From Coptodactyla brooksi (taxonomy: Eukaryota > Arthropoda > Insecta > Coleoptera > Scarabaeidae), in contig JAWQRM010000298.1 of the NCBI GenBank assembly GCA_033557675.1, positions 1 through 24,580 of the forward strand: DNA of 24,580 nucleotides. Direction: 5' to 3'. The notes under the pieces were generated by a model. The model saw only the letters and a program-made list of their open reading frames with translations. It was not told where the DNA came from and did not search any database. Shown here one piece after another: positions 11,300 through 18,940 of the stretch (positions within the stretch are counted from its first letter, which is position 1; each line of letters begins with the position of its first letter). The position numbers were made by a program, and so were the translations under genes.

Positions 11300-11916
11300 C
11301 AGTAACCCCCGAGCTGGGGTTACTTGAACCCAAGATATATTTCCTATTAAATAAACCATGTAAATAGCAATGTGATCAAGTAAGACCTGGGATCTGGAAA
11401 TAAAACATCTAGAGTCATTTCTGCTATACCAGTGTTTACTTAATTTGAATACACATAATAAATTCTGTGCTATTAAATCTTGAATGGAATATTTTGCCAA
11501 CTTTTCAACCCCCTTTTCATTAGTTTTCGTCAATTAATTCTTTTTTAATTTAATACCACTTGTAACAATGACACCAGTAATGTCGATGCTTATTACCACA
11601 CCTGAAAATATCATGTCATTCCATGACACAAGAACAAAATTTCCTTCCTGCAAGGAACCTTTTAACGTGCTTTCATCTTCTTCCTTTAGTTTATCTGCCA
11701 CAGGATTTTTAGCTTACCTGCCCACTATTCGATTCTTGTACTAATAAGATTTACTGTATTAAGTGGTTCTGTATCTAAGCTAAAATTACTGCTATTTTCT
11801 TAAGAATTATATCTGAAATGTAAATTTGTCTTTACATTGCGTGGGAGTCCGCTGTATAAAGAAGAGAAGAAGGAGGTTATCAAGTCATAAAAACTCGCAT
11901 TTTTATCACAAAGTGA
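11300..11916. other. Interior of candidate transposon, no gene seen
   Basis: Contains the internal palindrome AGTAACCCC-CGAGCT-GGGGTTACT at about 11303-11326. The minus-strand frame 11255-11533 (92 codons) shows no family motif and overlaps the MITE end, so I do not call it. Confidence 0.4.
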
Positions 11917-12063
11917 CCTAACCTGAAGCAGGAAAGGGCTGAAAGAGCAGGAATTTTAGCTCCTCAAGTACTAGCTAGGCTTCCATCTGTTGAAGAGATG
12001 GTGTTGAAGGATGAATCACATCTATACTATCATGACAGTAGATCCAGAAGTGATTTAAAATAA
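11917..12063 (+). pseudogene. Short unknown peptide relic
   Basis: A frame of 48 codons ending in TAA without its own good start. Near its beginning it reads QERAERAGILAPQVLARLP and it ends with YYHDSRSRSDLK. The composition (balanced, many charged residues, few of the N/I/Y-rich runs seen elsewhere) suggests former coding sequence. It lies just inside the right end of the candidate transposon, where a transposase C-terminus could sit. No motif identifies the family. Confidence 0.3.
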
Positions 12064-12125
12064 AACATTTGTTTGTGTTGGGTTCAAGTAACAATCCAGG
12101 GTAAAAGTAACTCCATGTTACGGTA

Positions 12126-12660
12126 CCTCACTACATACTCATCCTTCATCTCATTCTCAATTTCGAGGTTCATCCTTCTTTTGGGTTTTCCGTCCTGTAT
12201 TCTTATAGGCCCAAACACTGTTCTGAGAATTCTTTTTTGAAAAAAATGTAACTTTTTCTTCTTCTCTTTCCTTCATTATCTACGGTTCCGCAGTTTATGT
12301 TGCTATCGGATGTGCTAGAGTTTTATATATTTGGATTTTTGATTTTTTCGATATGTGTTGTCTGTTAAGCTATTATTTATTACCATAGGACGCTAGAGTG
12401 CCTTTTTACATGTCATTAATTGTTTTCCTATTTTCTCCTACTTCCATTTTGGTCCATAAATAATTGAAGGCGTTGACTGTCTCAAGCTGGAGATTTTCTA
12501 CCCTCAGCTTGGGGTTATTTATTGCGTTTTTTTTTTCTTCTCGCGTTTAGTCCTGTTGCTGTTAATTTTAACATTCTGTCTACTGTGTTGATAATGAAAC
12601 ATTCTGTTTCCAGCTCATCAAAGTTTACACATGCTTCTGTGTTTCGAATAGTCACACTGT
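12126..12660 (-). pseudogene. LINE C-terminal relic
   Basis: Read on the minus strand from about 12520 downward, three frame-shifted pieces of a non-LTR retrotransposon C-terminus appear in the usual order. They are KLRVENLQLETVNAFNYLWT (the 'V..FKYLG' block), then KIQIYKTLAHPIAT ('IYKTL.RPV..YG' block), then RILRTVFGPIRIQDGK ('LR.IFGP' block) with a charged tail to about 12131. Stops and frameshifts separate them. The RT active site is not in this segment. A second LINE segment in the same orientation lies at 12741-13042. It may be the upstream part of the same element after a deletion, but its RT block looks more jockey-like, so two elements are also possible. Confidence 0.7.
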
Positions 12661-12740
12661 ACTATAAGATCACATTTAATGCTATAAATTCTAAATAAGT
12701 AAAAGCTTAAAAATGCCTTTCACTGAGATGTAATTTTAGT

Positions 12741-13042
12741 AGCTTACACAGGTGGTGCGAGGAACTTTTCTTAATTTTACAGAGTAAGCCCTTATGCCAT
12801 GCTCTATCAAATGCCTGACTTACGCCTAGAAAGACAGAATAGCAGTACAGTTACCAGTAAGCTTCAGCAGTGATTTTTCTCACGATGCCATCCGCTTGGT
12901 CTATCGTGTCATATTTATTTCCAAAGACGAGTTCATGGGGACTTTTTCTATGAATTTCTGCAATCACGTATTTCAGTGTAATATTTTCCTAGATCTTTGA
13001 GAAAATTGCCAAAGGGTTTGTAGGTCTATACGAGTTTAGCTC
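12741..13042 (-). pseudogene. Jockey-like LINE reverse transcriptase relic
   Basis: On the minus strand from 13042 the translation reads SYRPTNPLAIFSKI, a stop, ENITLKYVIAEI, then HELVFGNKYDTIDQADGIV, and FLGVSQAFDRAWHKGLL. These are RT motifs 1 to A of the jockey/CR1 group ('NYRPISLL...SKIFEK', 'FR..H.T.EQ', 'FLDVSQAFDRVWH'). The first catalytic aspartate of the FLD block is Gly here, and there are two in-frame stops, so it cannot be active. The polymerase core beyond motif A is missing. The element runs in the same direction as the LINE piece at 12126-12660. Confidence 0.8.
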
Positions 13043-13267
13043 GTTGGTTTGAATTCCCAAATTGAGCAATATTAGATCAAATCCGATTTTGGGATTAACT
13101 TGTTGTTTTTTGATTAAATTATTTGACTTCTTTTAGCAAAATATCAGCAAGAGGTGATTTAGTTTGCTAAGGAAGGTAATTAATTTTCTTAAGAAATCTA
13201 GCCATACATTTATTATAGTGGGTGTGATGTATCTTGCCTGCTTGACGAACATTTGCTTACTATTATT

Positions 13268-13304
13268 AGTCGACATGTTTCAGCATTACGCTATTTTCAA
13301 GACT
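13268..13304 (-). ncRNA. Hammerhead-like ribozyme, PLE left end
   Basis: Read on the minus strand: AGTC (helix I), TTGAAAA (core), T, AGC-GTAAT-GCT (helix II, 3 bp), GAA, ACATGT (very short helix III), C, then GACT, which pairs with AGTC in helix I (4 bp). The cleavage triplet would be GUC. Relative to the CUGANGA consensus, C3 is U and G8 is A. These two positions pair in the folded ribozyme, so the pair is kept as U-A. Placement outside the coding part in the PLE terminal region matches known PLE hammerheads. Activity is not shown. Confidence 0.55.
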
Positions 13305-13547
13305 GATGTCATTTACGTTGTTGTATCTCATATAGGTGTTTTAATGCAGGAGTTTTATTGGTTGGAATATGGGATGGGAGTTGTTGTTGACTTGGATGTT
13401 AATTGCTGGATTTTTTAGGGTTTCTTTGAATATTTCGAGGTTTTGTTACTTTTGCTTCGGACTTTTATGACCTGGAAGTTTTGTTCTATTCTTCCAGGTA
13501 GGTGGGAATTCCTGTGCAGATGATCAGCATAATTAGAGTCAAGTTTC

Positions 13548-13800
13548 TTATCTATATAAGGTTTTATGTGTTCTGTCCTTAAATTTTCTGCCTGGTTGTC
13601 CGATGTATTTCATATCGCATGTGCCACACTTGATTTTATATATTCCGGATAGTTCCATTGTGTTGTTTTCTCTTCGAGTTTTTGTAGGAATATTTCTGAG
13701 ATTATTCCAGACAACGGGCCTCCCATGGGTATTCCGTCGTTTTGTATGTATTATTTGTTGTGGAATTGGAAATAGTTTTGTTGTTGAGGACAGATATAAG
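13548..13800 (-). pseudogene. PLE RT motif fused to GIY-YIG endonuclease
   Basis: On the minus strand, from about 13785, one frame reads NYFQFHNK, a stop, YIQNDGIPMGGPLSGIISEI and FLQKLEEKTTQWN. This is the PLE reverse transcriptase block around motif B ('DG.PMG.PLS'). At about 13645 the frame shifts and the next frame reads ELSGIYKIKCGTCDMKYIGQ followed by PGRKFKDR. That is the start of the GIY-YIG endonuclease domain, with the GIY and YIG triplets intact. In a full PLE the catalytic YxDD and a long linker lie between these parts, so an internal deletion joined them. The domain continues, frame-shifted, as LDSNYADHLHRNSHLP near 13510-13545. The element is dead, but both enzyme signatures are clear. 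Confidence 0.85.
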
Positions 13801-13971
13801 GAACACATAAAATCTTATATAAATAACAAATTTCACTCTAGTTACGCTGACCATCTATACAGGAGTTCCCACCTACCTGGAAGTATAGAAAAAAATTTCC
13901 AGGTAGGAAAAAACATCCAGGTGAACAACAACTCCCACCCCGTATTCCAACCAATAAAAGTTCTGCAATAA
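13788..13971 (+). pseudogene. GIY-YIG endonuclease C-terminal half (PLE)
   Basis: The plus-strand frame from about 13788 reads DRYKEHIKSYINNKFHSSYA then DHLYRSSHLPG, the second half of a GIY-YIG domain ('R..EH....N..S.YA.HL...H'). After a spacer it ends with VNNNSHPVFQPIKVLQ and TAA at 13971. The open frame upstream (13603-13787) is only the antisense of the opposite copy and is not real coding. The GIY and YIG motifs themselves are missing because this copy is truncated at its 5' side. It matches the minus-strand copy, which has LDSNYADHLHRNSHLP. Confidence 0.8.
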
Positions 13972-14008
13972 AAGAAAGACCTATATAAGATACATCATAA
14001 ATGACATC

Positions 14009-14044
14009 AGTCTTGAAAATAGCGTAATGCTGAACACGTCGACT
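14009..14044 (+). ncRNA. Hammerhead-like ribozyme, PLE right end (damaged)
   Basis: Plus-strand counterpart of the motif at 13268-13304, with the same helix I (AGTC/GACT), same TTGAAAA core and same helix II. The GAAACATGTC block has become GAACACGTC, losing the A that should start helix III, so this copy looks less able to fold. The two copies face outward from the head-to-head PLE. Confidence 0.5.
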
Positions 14045-14109
14045 AATAATAGTAAACAAATGTTCGTCAAGCAGGCAAGATACATCACACCCACTACGAT
14101 TAAGACGAA

Positions 14110-15790
14110 GCAAGGAAAGAAACAGTTAAACAGTCTCAATACATTTATTATAATTATATCATTTTTCCGGTAATTAATAATATGCATGGGTTACTATGTC
14201 ACCTACACAAGTATTTATACTAATTTTTTAGTAATGCTAATTAAAGAGTTGAGGCGCTTACCTTTTTTGTGGTTTTTGCTGCATGGAAGGGGCAATAAAC
14301 CCAGGAATTATAATATTTTGGCGATTGTATCTTAACATTTATAGATTTCCATATTTGAAATATGGTTAATTACAGTGTTTACAAAAAATAAATCGAAGGG
14401 TATATGTGTATTCTCACGTGCTACACCAACTCTAACCATTGCAAAATAATGCCAAGTAATGTAAATTTTCTAACATCGCACAACAAACTAGTCGAAGAGA
14501 CTGTAAGGTTGGAGGTCACATTATGCAAAGTTCATATGGTAATATATTCACATTGCAGAGTGGTTGCGATATTATTTGTTTATATTTTAATCTTAACTTT
14601 TAGTGTGAAGCTTGTAATTCGACGACAGCGTTCGTTTAGAGCCTAATTGCACTTTAAAGAATTTTTCTCGGAATTGCTCAACCATACAATGACATTTAAT
14701 TTCTCTAAGCTAAGTACCGTTTTTGTGAGCCATAATAACGGTTAACGAGAACGGTCGTTTTTGGTTAGGATTCCTTTTTCACTGGGATAGTTTTCTAATT
14801 ACCACGGCTTTTGACATTTCTGGGCAATCATGTGCACGCGGACCTAATCAAGCAGAAAAACAAACGAAGTTTTTTGGAAAATGGAAGAGCCGGGGTGGCT
14901 TATTTTTATTTGACGTTGCTTACATATTGTGTAGACTAAACAATTTAGTTATTCACACTCGGTAGCATCGGCATTGCTTGTAGGCTGTAACAACACCGCG
15001 TAAATAAACTTTGTCCTCGCCTGTGGAGAAAAATTGTGAGATGAACCATCTTGTGGTTTCTAACGAGAAGATATCCTCTGCAGTTGCGTCGCACGTTTCA
15101 AGAATTTTCATCGCCTCAAAGGATTTTTCTTGGAACATCTTCCTTGAATACTAAATGCATTCCGCAAGTGCGCATTCAGCAAAGCGCAGTTAGAAGCCTG
15201 AAGATAATAAAACGACGTCTTTAGTGCAAGTGTAAATTACATGTGCGGTCTTCCAAGCTTACTCTGATGTGGCAACTAGACTTCGGTACAAACACAAAGT
15301 CGGGTTAAAAATAGCGCCGCGGGTGTTATAAAATTTCGTCGAACGGGTTTTATGTAGACTTAATGCCCCTATAGACGACCCAAGAACAATAAAGAGGTGC
15401 GCGGTGAATCCTGATATACTGTCGGTCTGCTGCATTTTGTGGATTTAGACTAATAAAACAGGGAGTAAAGCTAAAAACTGTTACAATCTATAAGGATCTT
15501 TAGAACGTCTGGAGACAAATATAGTTGAAGTGTCGTCTAGCAAGGGGTTTGGTATATGGTTTCTTTCCCTACATGTTAACCTTGATATTGCTTTCATTCT
15601 TGATGTTGCAAATGTATATGTAATGGCATCCGCTACTTTCTTGTCATCTCACAAGAGGAGTAATTTGATTACATATATTAAATATATCAGAAGGAGTCAA
15701 GAGGAACTGAAGGAAGAACGATAGAGGTGAAAGTAGCACGAAATTAAAGCTGAAATATAAGCAGAGATACTCAAAGGCAACAAATGCGTG
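14110..15790. other. No recognisable gene
   Basis: Frames such as 14404-14646 (plus, 80 codons) and 14953-15138 (minus, 61 codons) carry no motif I know and are of a length expected by chance. The stretch 15160-15470 is less AT-rich. No repeat, tRNA or transposon end was found. Confidence 0.45.
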
Positions 15791-15808
15791 GGAATGCTGC
15801 GTCTTAAT

Positions 15809-16045
15809 TCACCATTTGGTGCCAGGTTCTACTTGATTTATGTGGTTTTGCATGTGCCGGAATGCAATTATTTGAACTTTATGAATAGCTATAGCGATGT
15901 CATCATCATACGTGGCAATTTCCCCTTTTCCAGTTGTAACATCTGCCGTATGCATTACGTAAAGTCCTGGTTTTAACGGCAGGACTGTACTTCCTTGCGG
16001 CACAACTAGGAAGTATCGCTCCCTAGGTTTGCTGGGATTGCATCT
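15809..16045 (-). pseudogene. Jockey-like RT relic around motif C
   Basis: On the minus strand from about 16045 the frame reads RYFLVVPQGSTVLPLKPGLY, then VMHTADV, then GEIATYDDDIAIAI. This corresponds to jockey RT motifs B and C ('GVPQGSVLGP.LY..YT.D.P' and 'A.(F/Y)ADD.A'), in which YADD has become YDDD. A weak continuation, HMQNHINQVEPGTKW, matches the helix after motif C ('LQ..L..I..W..KW'). The frame then stops and nothing certain follows. This is an isolated fragment of about 75 codons, in the same orientation as the LINE relics at 12.1-13.0 kb. Confidence 0.7.
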
Positions 16046-16218
16046 CTATCTTAACTTCGTTTGCTTAGTTTCCTTTTCGTTTAATTAAAGCTTTCTTAAT
16101 AAAGGTAGATCTAGAATGATTATTTTAGAATGATATTTATGTTTGGGTTTTGACTATAAATTTATAATCTATTTTTTAACCACTGTTAAAGGTTTTTTTT
16201 TCTGGTAACTTGTTTCTT

Positions 16219-16280
16219 CGATTGGACCACCCATTCGCTCGATTGGACCACCCATTTGCTCAGTTGGACCACCCGTAACT
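16219..16280. repeat. Three tandem copies of a 21-bp unit
   Basis: CGATTGGACCACCCATTCGCT at 16219-16239, again with one change at 16240-16260, and a third diverged copy to 16280, all sharing TTGGACCACCC. A tiny minisatellite, GC-rich against its AT-rich surroundings. Confidence 0.85.
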
Positions 16281-16367
16281 TTAAAATCATATTTACATTC
16301 TGGTTAAAACTATTGACTACAAACCCACATATTTCATTAATAATTTAAGTCATGTCTAATGCCGAAC

Positions 16368-16403
16368 ATAAAATTACTTCCTTTTAAAAGAAAGTAATTT
16401 TAT
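16368..16403. repeat. 36-bp near-perfect palindrome
   Basis: ATAAAATTACTT and its reverse complement flank CCTTTTAAAAGA; only one base pair of 18 is mismatched. Another dyad, TACCTTATTAT / ATAATAAGGTA with a 3-base loop, lies at 16480-16504 and overlaps the start of the inverted element at 16497. Confidence 0.75.
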
Positions 16404-16551
16404 CAAACAATTTAATATTTTTATTACTTAGGAGTTATATCGGCTGTATAGTTAGGCACTTACTTAATAAATATAGAAATACCTTATTATAGAATAATAA
16501 GGTATCGGGAACGAGTCTAAAGGAAAGAAATAAAGACCTCCTTCTTCTTTT

Positions 16552-16586
16552 TACCAAGCTTTCGGACAATCTTTATTCTTCTTCAG
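16552..16586 (-). ncRNA. Hammerhead-like motif, left arm
   Basis: On the minus strand: CTGAAGA (exact core), A, a 6-position helix II (GAATAA with TTGTCC, one A-C mismatch and one U-G pair, loop AGA), then GAAA and GGTA. Helix III would be minimal, and helix I is not convincing. The copy in the right arm keeps the stem by changes on both strands, which supports a selected fold in the source element. Confidence 0.5.
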
Positions 16587-17097
16587 GGTTCAACCTATAA
16601 ATACGTGAAACAATAAAATTTAATTAAAGTTTAACACAAAACAATTATAAAATTTAATTTAAATTAGTTACAATAGAGGTGAACCTTGAAATACCCAACT
16701 GAAAAAGAGAAAGAAATAATTCTTGCTGACCAACAGCACCTGAAGGAGAACTTGGTAATATAATAAAAAGAAAAATAAAACATATTAAAATTTAAATTAA
16801 AAGTTCTAAGTTACAGATATGAAAGCACATTACTGAACGACAAAACGTGATTGATTACAGCGCCACCAACCGTGAAGCGGTTAACTAAAATTTGAAATGT
16901 AAATGGTAGAAAATCGTTACACGGTTGTACAAAAGTAGAGGTACAAGCTATTTAAGTGAAAAAAAATCATTTCCCTTCAGGAACTATGATTTTTTTCACC
17001 CTTTTGGATATTTTTCCACCATTATGAGTAATTTAAATTAAATTTTATAATTATTTTGTATTAAACAGTTGTTTCATGTACCATTATAGCTTGAACC

Positions 17098-17132
17098 CCG
17101 AAGAAGAATAAATATTGTTCGAAAGCTTGGTA
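17098..17132 (+). ncRNA. Hammerhead-like motif, right arm
   Basis: On the plus strand: CCGAAGA (U4 changed to C), A, helix II of GAATAA with TTGTTC (6 pairs including one U-G, loop ATA), then GAAAGCTTGGTA. Helix II is better here than in the left arm, but the U4 change is in an essential core position. Confidence 0.45.
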
Positions 17133-17187
17133 AAAAGAAGAAGGAGGTTTTTATTTCTGTCCTTAAGGCTGGTTCCCGATACCTTAT

Positions 17188-17650
17188 TTCTTCTATATTT
17201 ATTACCTTTCACGTCACACAATTTCACAATAAGCATTTATGCAGAAGAATCATTTATGGATCACATAAAATCCAGAGATTGCATGAAATATAAAGCTTTT
17301 GGAAATGCGATGTATTCTTCTTGAAATAAGAACACTTTGAACGAAGCGTACTGACATGAAGTAGAAATGTTAATCCACTTGGGTAGTTTCGTGACAACTT
17401 TGTAGGTACGAGGTATAACGATCAACTAGACTGAAATTTATTTGTGATCTCGTTGATTAAATGTACATAAAAAAAGAACAAAGCTGCACTACACAAGTTC
17501 TAGAAGAACTTGTAAGATGTTCTAGAAAACATAGTTATTATCACTGAGAGATGATTGTATCTTGTTTTGATTGTTTCCCTACATTGCTTACTCTTCGTCT
17601 GTATACTCTGGGGCTCCACTACACAGTACCGGTTGTTCACCTGCAATTTG
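17188..17650. other. No gene; a small dyad
   Basis: No coding motif. ACAAGTTCT-AGA-AGAACTTGT, a perfect 9-bp dyad, is followed shortly by TGTTCTAGAAAAC. Together they give repeated TTCTAGAA units that resemble heat-shock elements, but with no gene nearby I do not call a promoter. Confidence 0.4.
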
Positions 17651-17655
17651 TTTAA

Positions 17656-18936
17656 CCCTGCTGTACTCCTCGGGTCAATATGAGCCGAAACGGATTTTCA
17701 GGTTCCATAACTTTGTCATCTTTCATTATTTGTTTCGTATAATGTTACGTATAAAACCCTCGGGTCATTATGACCCAAAACTATTTAGATTTATTTGACC
17801 TTGTGTAATTTTAGTTTTACCTTGTTTATATGAATACTATGAGTCCATTATAACTATACAGCAACCAACAAGACTATGCATTTTAGCAAATAGCAGATAG
17901 CAGAGATTGAAAGTCATACCAGCGACGATACGGACTATGAGAAATCCGAAGCAGACTATGATTCTTCAGATAATGACGTAGTGCAATCAAATACTGTGGT
18001 TCCTGTGAAGTTAGTACAGTCAATAGACGAAGTTATATCTTGGATTTTAGAACCTTTCCCCCATAGTGGACAAAAATCTATTCAAAATACAATAACAATT
18101 ACTCCTGTTCCAACTAGATATGTCATATCCTGAGCGACGGATATTCTATCTGCCTTTCAAGGTATTGTGAACCCTACACTTGAAAATATTGTATTAAAAA
18201 TGAGCAATATTGAAGGTCGGATAGTGTACGGAGATGTTACTATTGACGAACAACTTGTTGGCTTCAGAGGATACTGTACTTTGAAACAGTATATTCCCAG
18301 CAAGCCAGCAAAATATGGCATCAAAATATGAACTCTTTGTGACAGTGGTTCCTACGCCATGAAAGCTCAAGTTTTTACGGGAAAACGTCCGTGTGAAGCA
18401 AAAAAAATAAAAAACATTATTCTCATGAGCACAATGCACTGTGATAAGGAACTGAGCAGCAGGGACGACAAGAAGCCACAAATGATAAATGCTAAAGAAA
18501 AACCAATCGATGGCCTATGTTTTTGACATTAGTGCTTATAATGCATTTGTATTATGCAAAAGAATAAATCCATATATATATGAAAATTTATTAAAGTTCA
18601 TCCTGGCGAAGTAGTCTACATCTAGTGCAATTAGTAAAAATAAAAGAGCACGATGTAATATGTGTCCACCAAAATGTGACAATAAAACAAGTATAACATG
18701 TTGTAATTGTAATAAATATTTATATAAGGTTCATGTGGTGTATTATTGCCATCAGTGTAAAAATTAGGCAATAATTGGATGCACACCAGAATTTATTTGA
18801 TATTCTTTCTTGTTTTTAGACTTTTACGTTTATTGGGAATAAGTTTATTAATTTCGAGCCATTCTTGACAATCTTCCTGTACCTGCATGCCTCAAAGGAC
18901 TTCAGGTGTATAGTACAACTAAGGAGAACAGCAGGG
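17656..18936 (+). mobile_element. piggyBac-type transposon relic, 1281 bp
   Basis: The left end is CCCTGCTGTACTCCT, and the right end in reverse complement is CCCTGCTGTTCTCCT: 14 of 15 bases match. TTAA lies directly outside both ends (17652-17655 and 18937-18940), the diagnostic target duplication of piggyBac. Inside the left end, two copies of a CTCGGGTCA.TATGA.CC palindromic motif occur (about 17669 and 17760), as in many insect piggyBac families. Typical full elements are 2.3 kb or more, so about half is missing. It carries a decayed transposase at 17890-18768. Confidence 0.92.
17890..18768 (+). pseudogene. piggyBac transposase, internally deleted
   Basis: The frame pieces in order are an acidic N-terminus rich in D and E (about 17910-18000), then FPHSGQKSIQNTI and a segment with one stop up to KMSNIEGRIVYGDV. 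After an internal deletion comes TIDEQLVGFRGYCTLKQYIP then SKPAKYGIK, the block that includes the first catalytic aspartate (D268 in the T. ni protein). A second deletion removes the other two catalytic aspartates, leaving only SSRDDKKPQMI from the end of that domain and a frameshifted NAFVLCKRINP. The C-terminal cysteine-rich domain is intact in frame at 18650-18768: RCNMCPPKCDNKT, TCCNCNKYLYKVH and VVYYCHQCKN then TAG. It cannot catalyse transposition. Confidence 0.92.
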
Positions 18937-18940
18937 TTAA

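Larger units (their letters stand above)
10889..12123. mobile_element. Candidate TA-flanked DNA transposon, 1235 bp
   Basis: The ends form imperfect terminal inverted repeats. The left end begins CTGTAACTTGGGGTTACTTG, and the right end, reverse complemented, begins CCGTAACATGGAGTTACTTT. About 20 of the first 25 bases match. TA dinucleotides flank both sides (10887-10888 and 12124-12125), as expected for a Tc1/mariner/pogo-type element. The same GGGGTTACTTG motif occurs inside at about 11315-11326, next to its inverted copy, forming AGTAACCCC / GGGGTTACT. Only one short peptide relic (11917-12063) is seen inside, so it is probably non-autonomous or badly decayed. The right end abuts a LINE relic. 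The family is not recognised, and the boundaries are inferred. Confidence 0.45.
13216..14096. mobile_element. Penelope-like element, two head-to-head truncated copies
   Basis: The minus-strand copy (13808 down to 13216) and the plus-strand copy (about 13788 to 14096) share the same 3' half in opposite directions. The GIY-YIG end, the 'NNNSHP-FQPIK-L' peptide before the stop, a TACCTGGAAG-rich spacer and the hammerhead-like terminal region recur as an inverted repeat (13216-13540 against 13845-14096). The two 5' truncations meet near 13790. Inverted, 5'-truncated partial copies joined like this are known for Penelope-like elements. Homology on both sides stops at the same base (CACCCACTA on the element strand), which marks the element end. 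No target duplication is evident. Confidence 0.8.
16497..17187. mobile_element. PLE-like inverted ends around a 350-bp core
   Basis: Left arm 16497-16668 and right arm about 17022-17187 are inverted copies at roughly 85% identity, both beginning ATAAGGTATCGGGAAC when read inward. Each arm carries a hammerhead-like core, as in PLE terminal repeats, with the two facing outward. The core between the arms contains a peptide-like stretch reading PTEKEKEIILADQQHLKENL at about 16700-16760 on the plus strand, which may be a trace of coding. It also holds a hairpin (GTGA8TCAT with its complement, 16956-16999). No RT or GIY-YIG motif is visible. By analogy with 13.2-14.1 kb this is probably a PLE of another family, deleted inside. 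Confidence 0.65.

Noticed and set aside
13164..13418. 84-codon open frame on the plus strand
   Set aside because: It is the antisense of the PLE 3' region; the meaningful frames there are on the minus strand and end at the hammerhead-like motif.
13603..13787. First half of the 122-codon plus-strand frame
   Set aside because: This half is antisense to the PLE RT/GIY-YIG copy. Only the part after about 13788 matches a protein family.
17470..17535. Heat-shock-element-like TTCTAGAA repeats
   Set aside because: Only short matches, explained by a small dyad, with no promoter or gene beside them.
18194..18481. 95-codon open frame on the minus strand
   Set aside because: It is antisense to the piggyBac transposase, whose plus-strand reading is clear.
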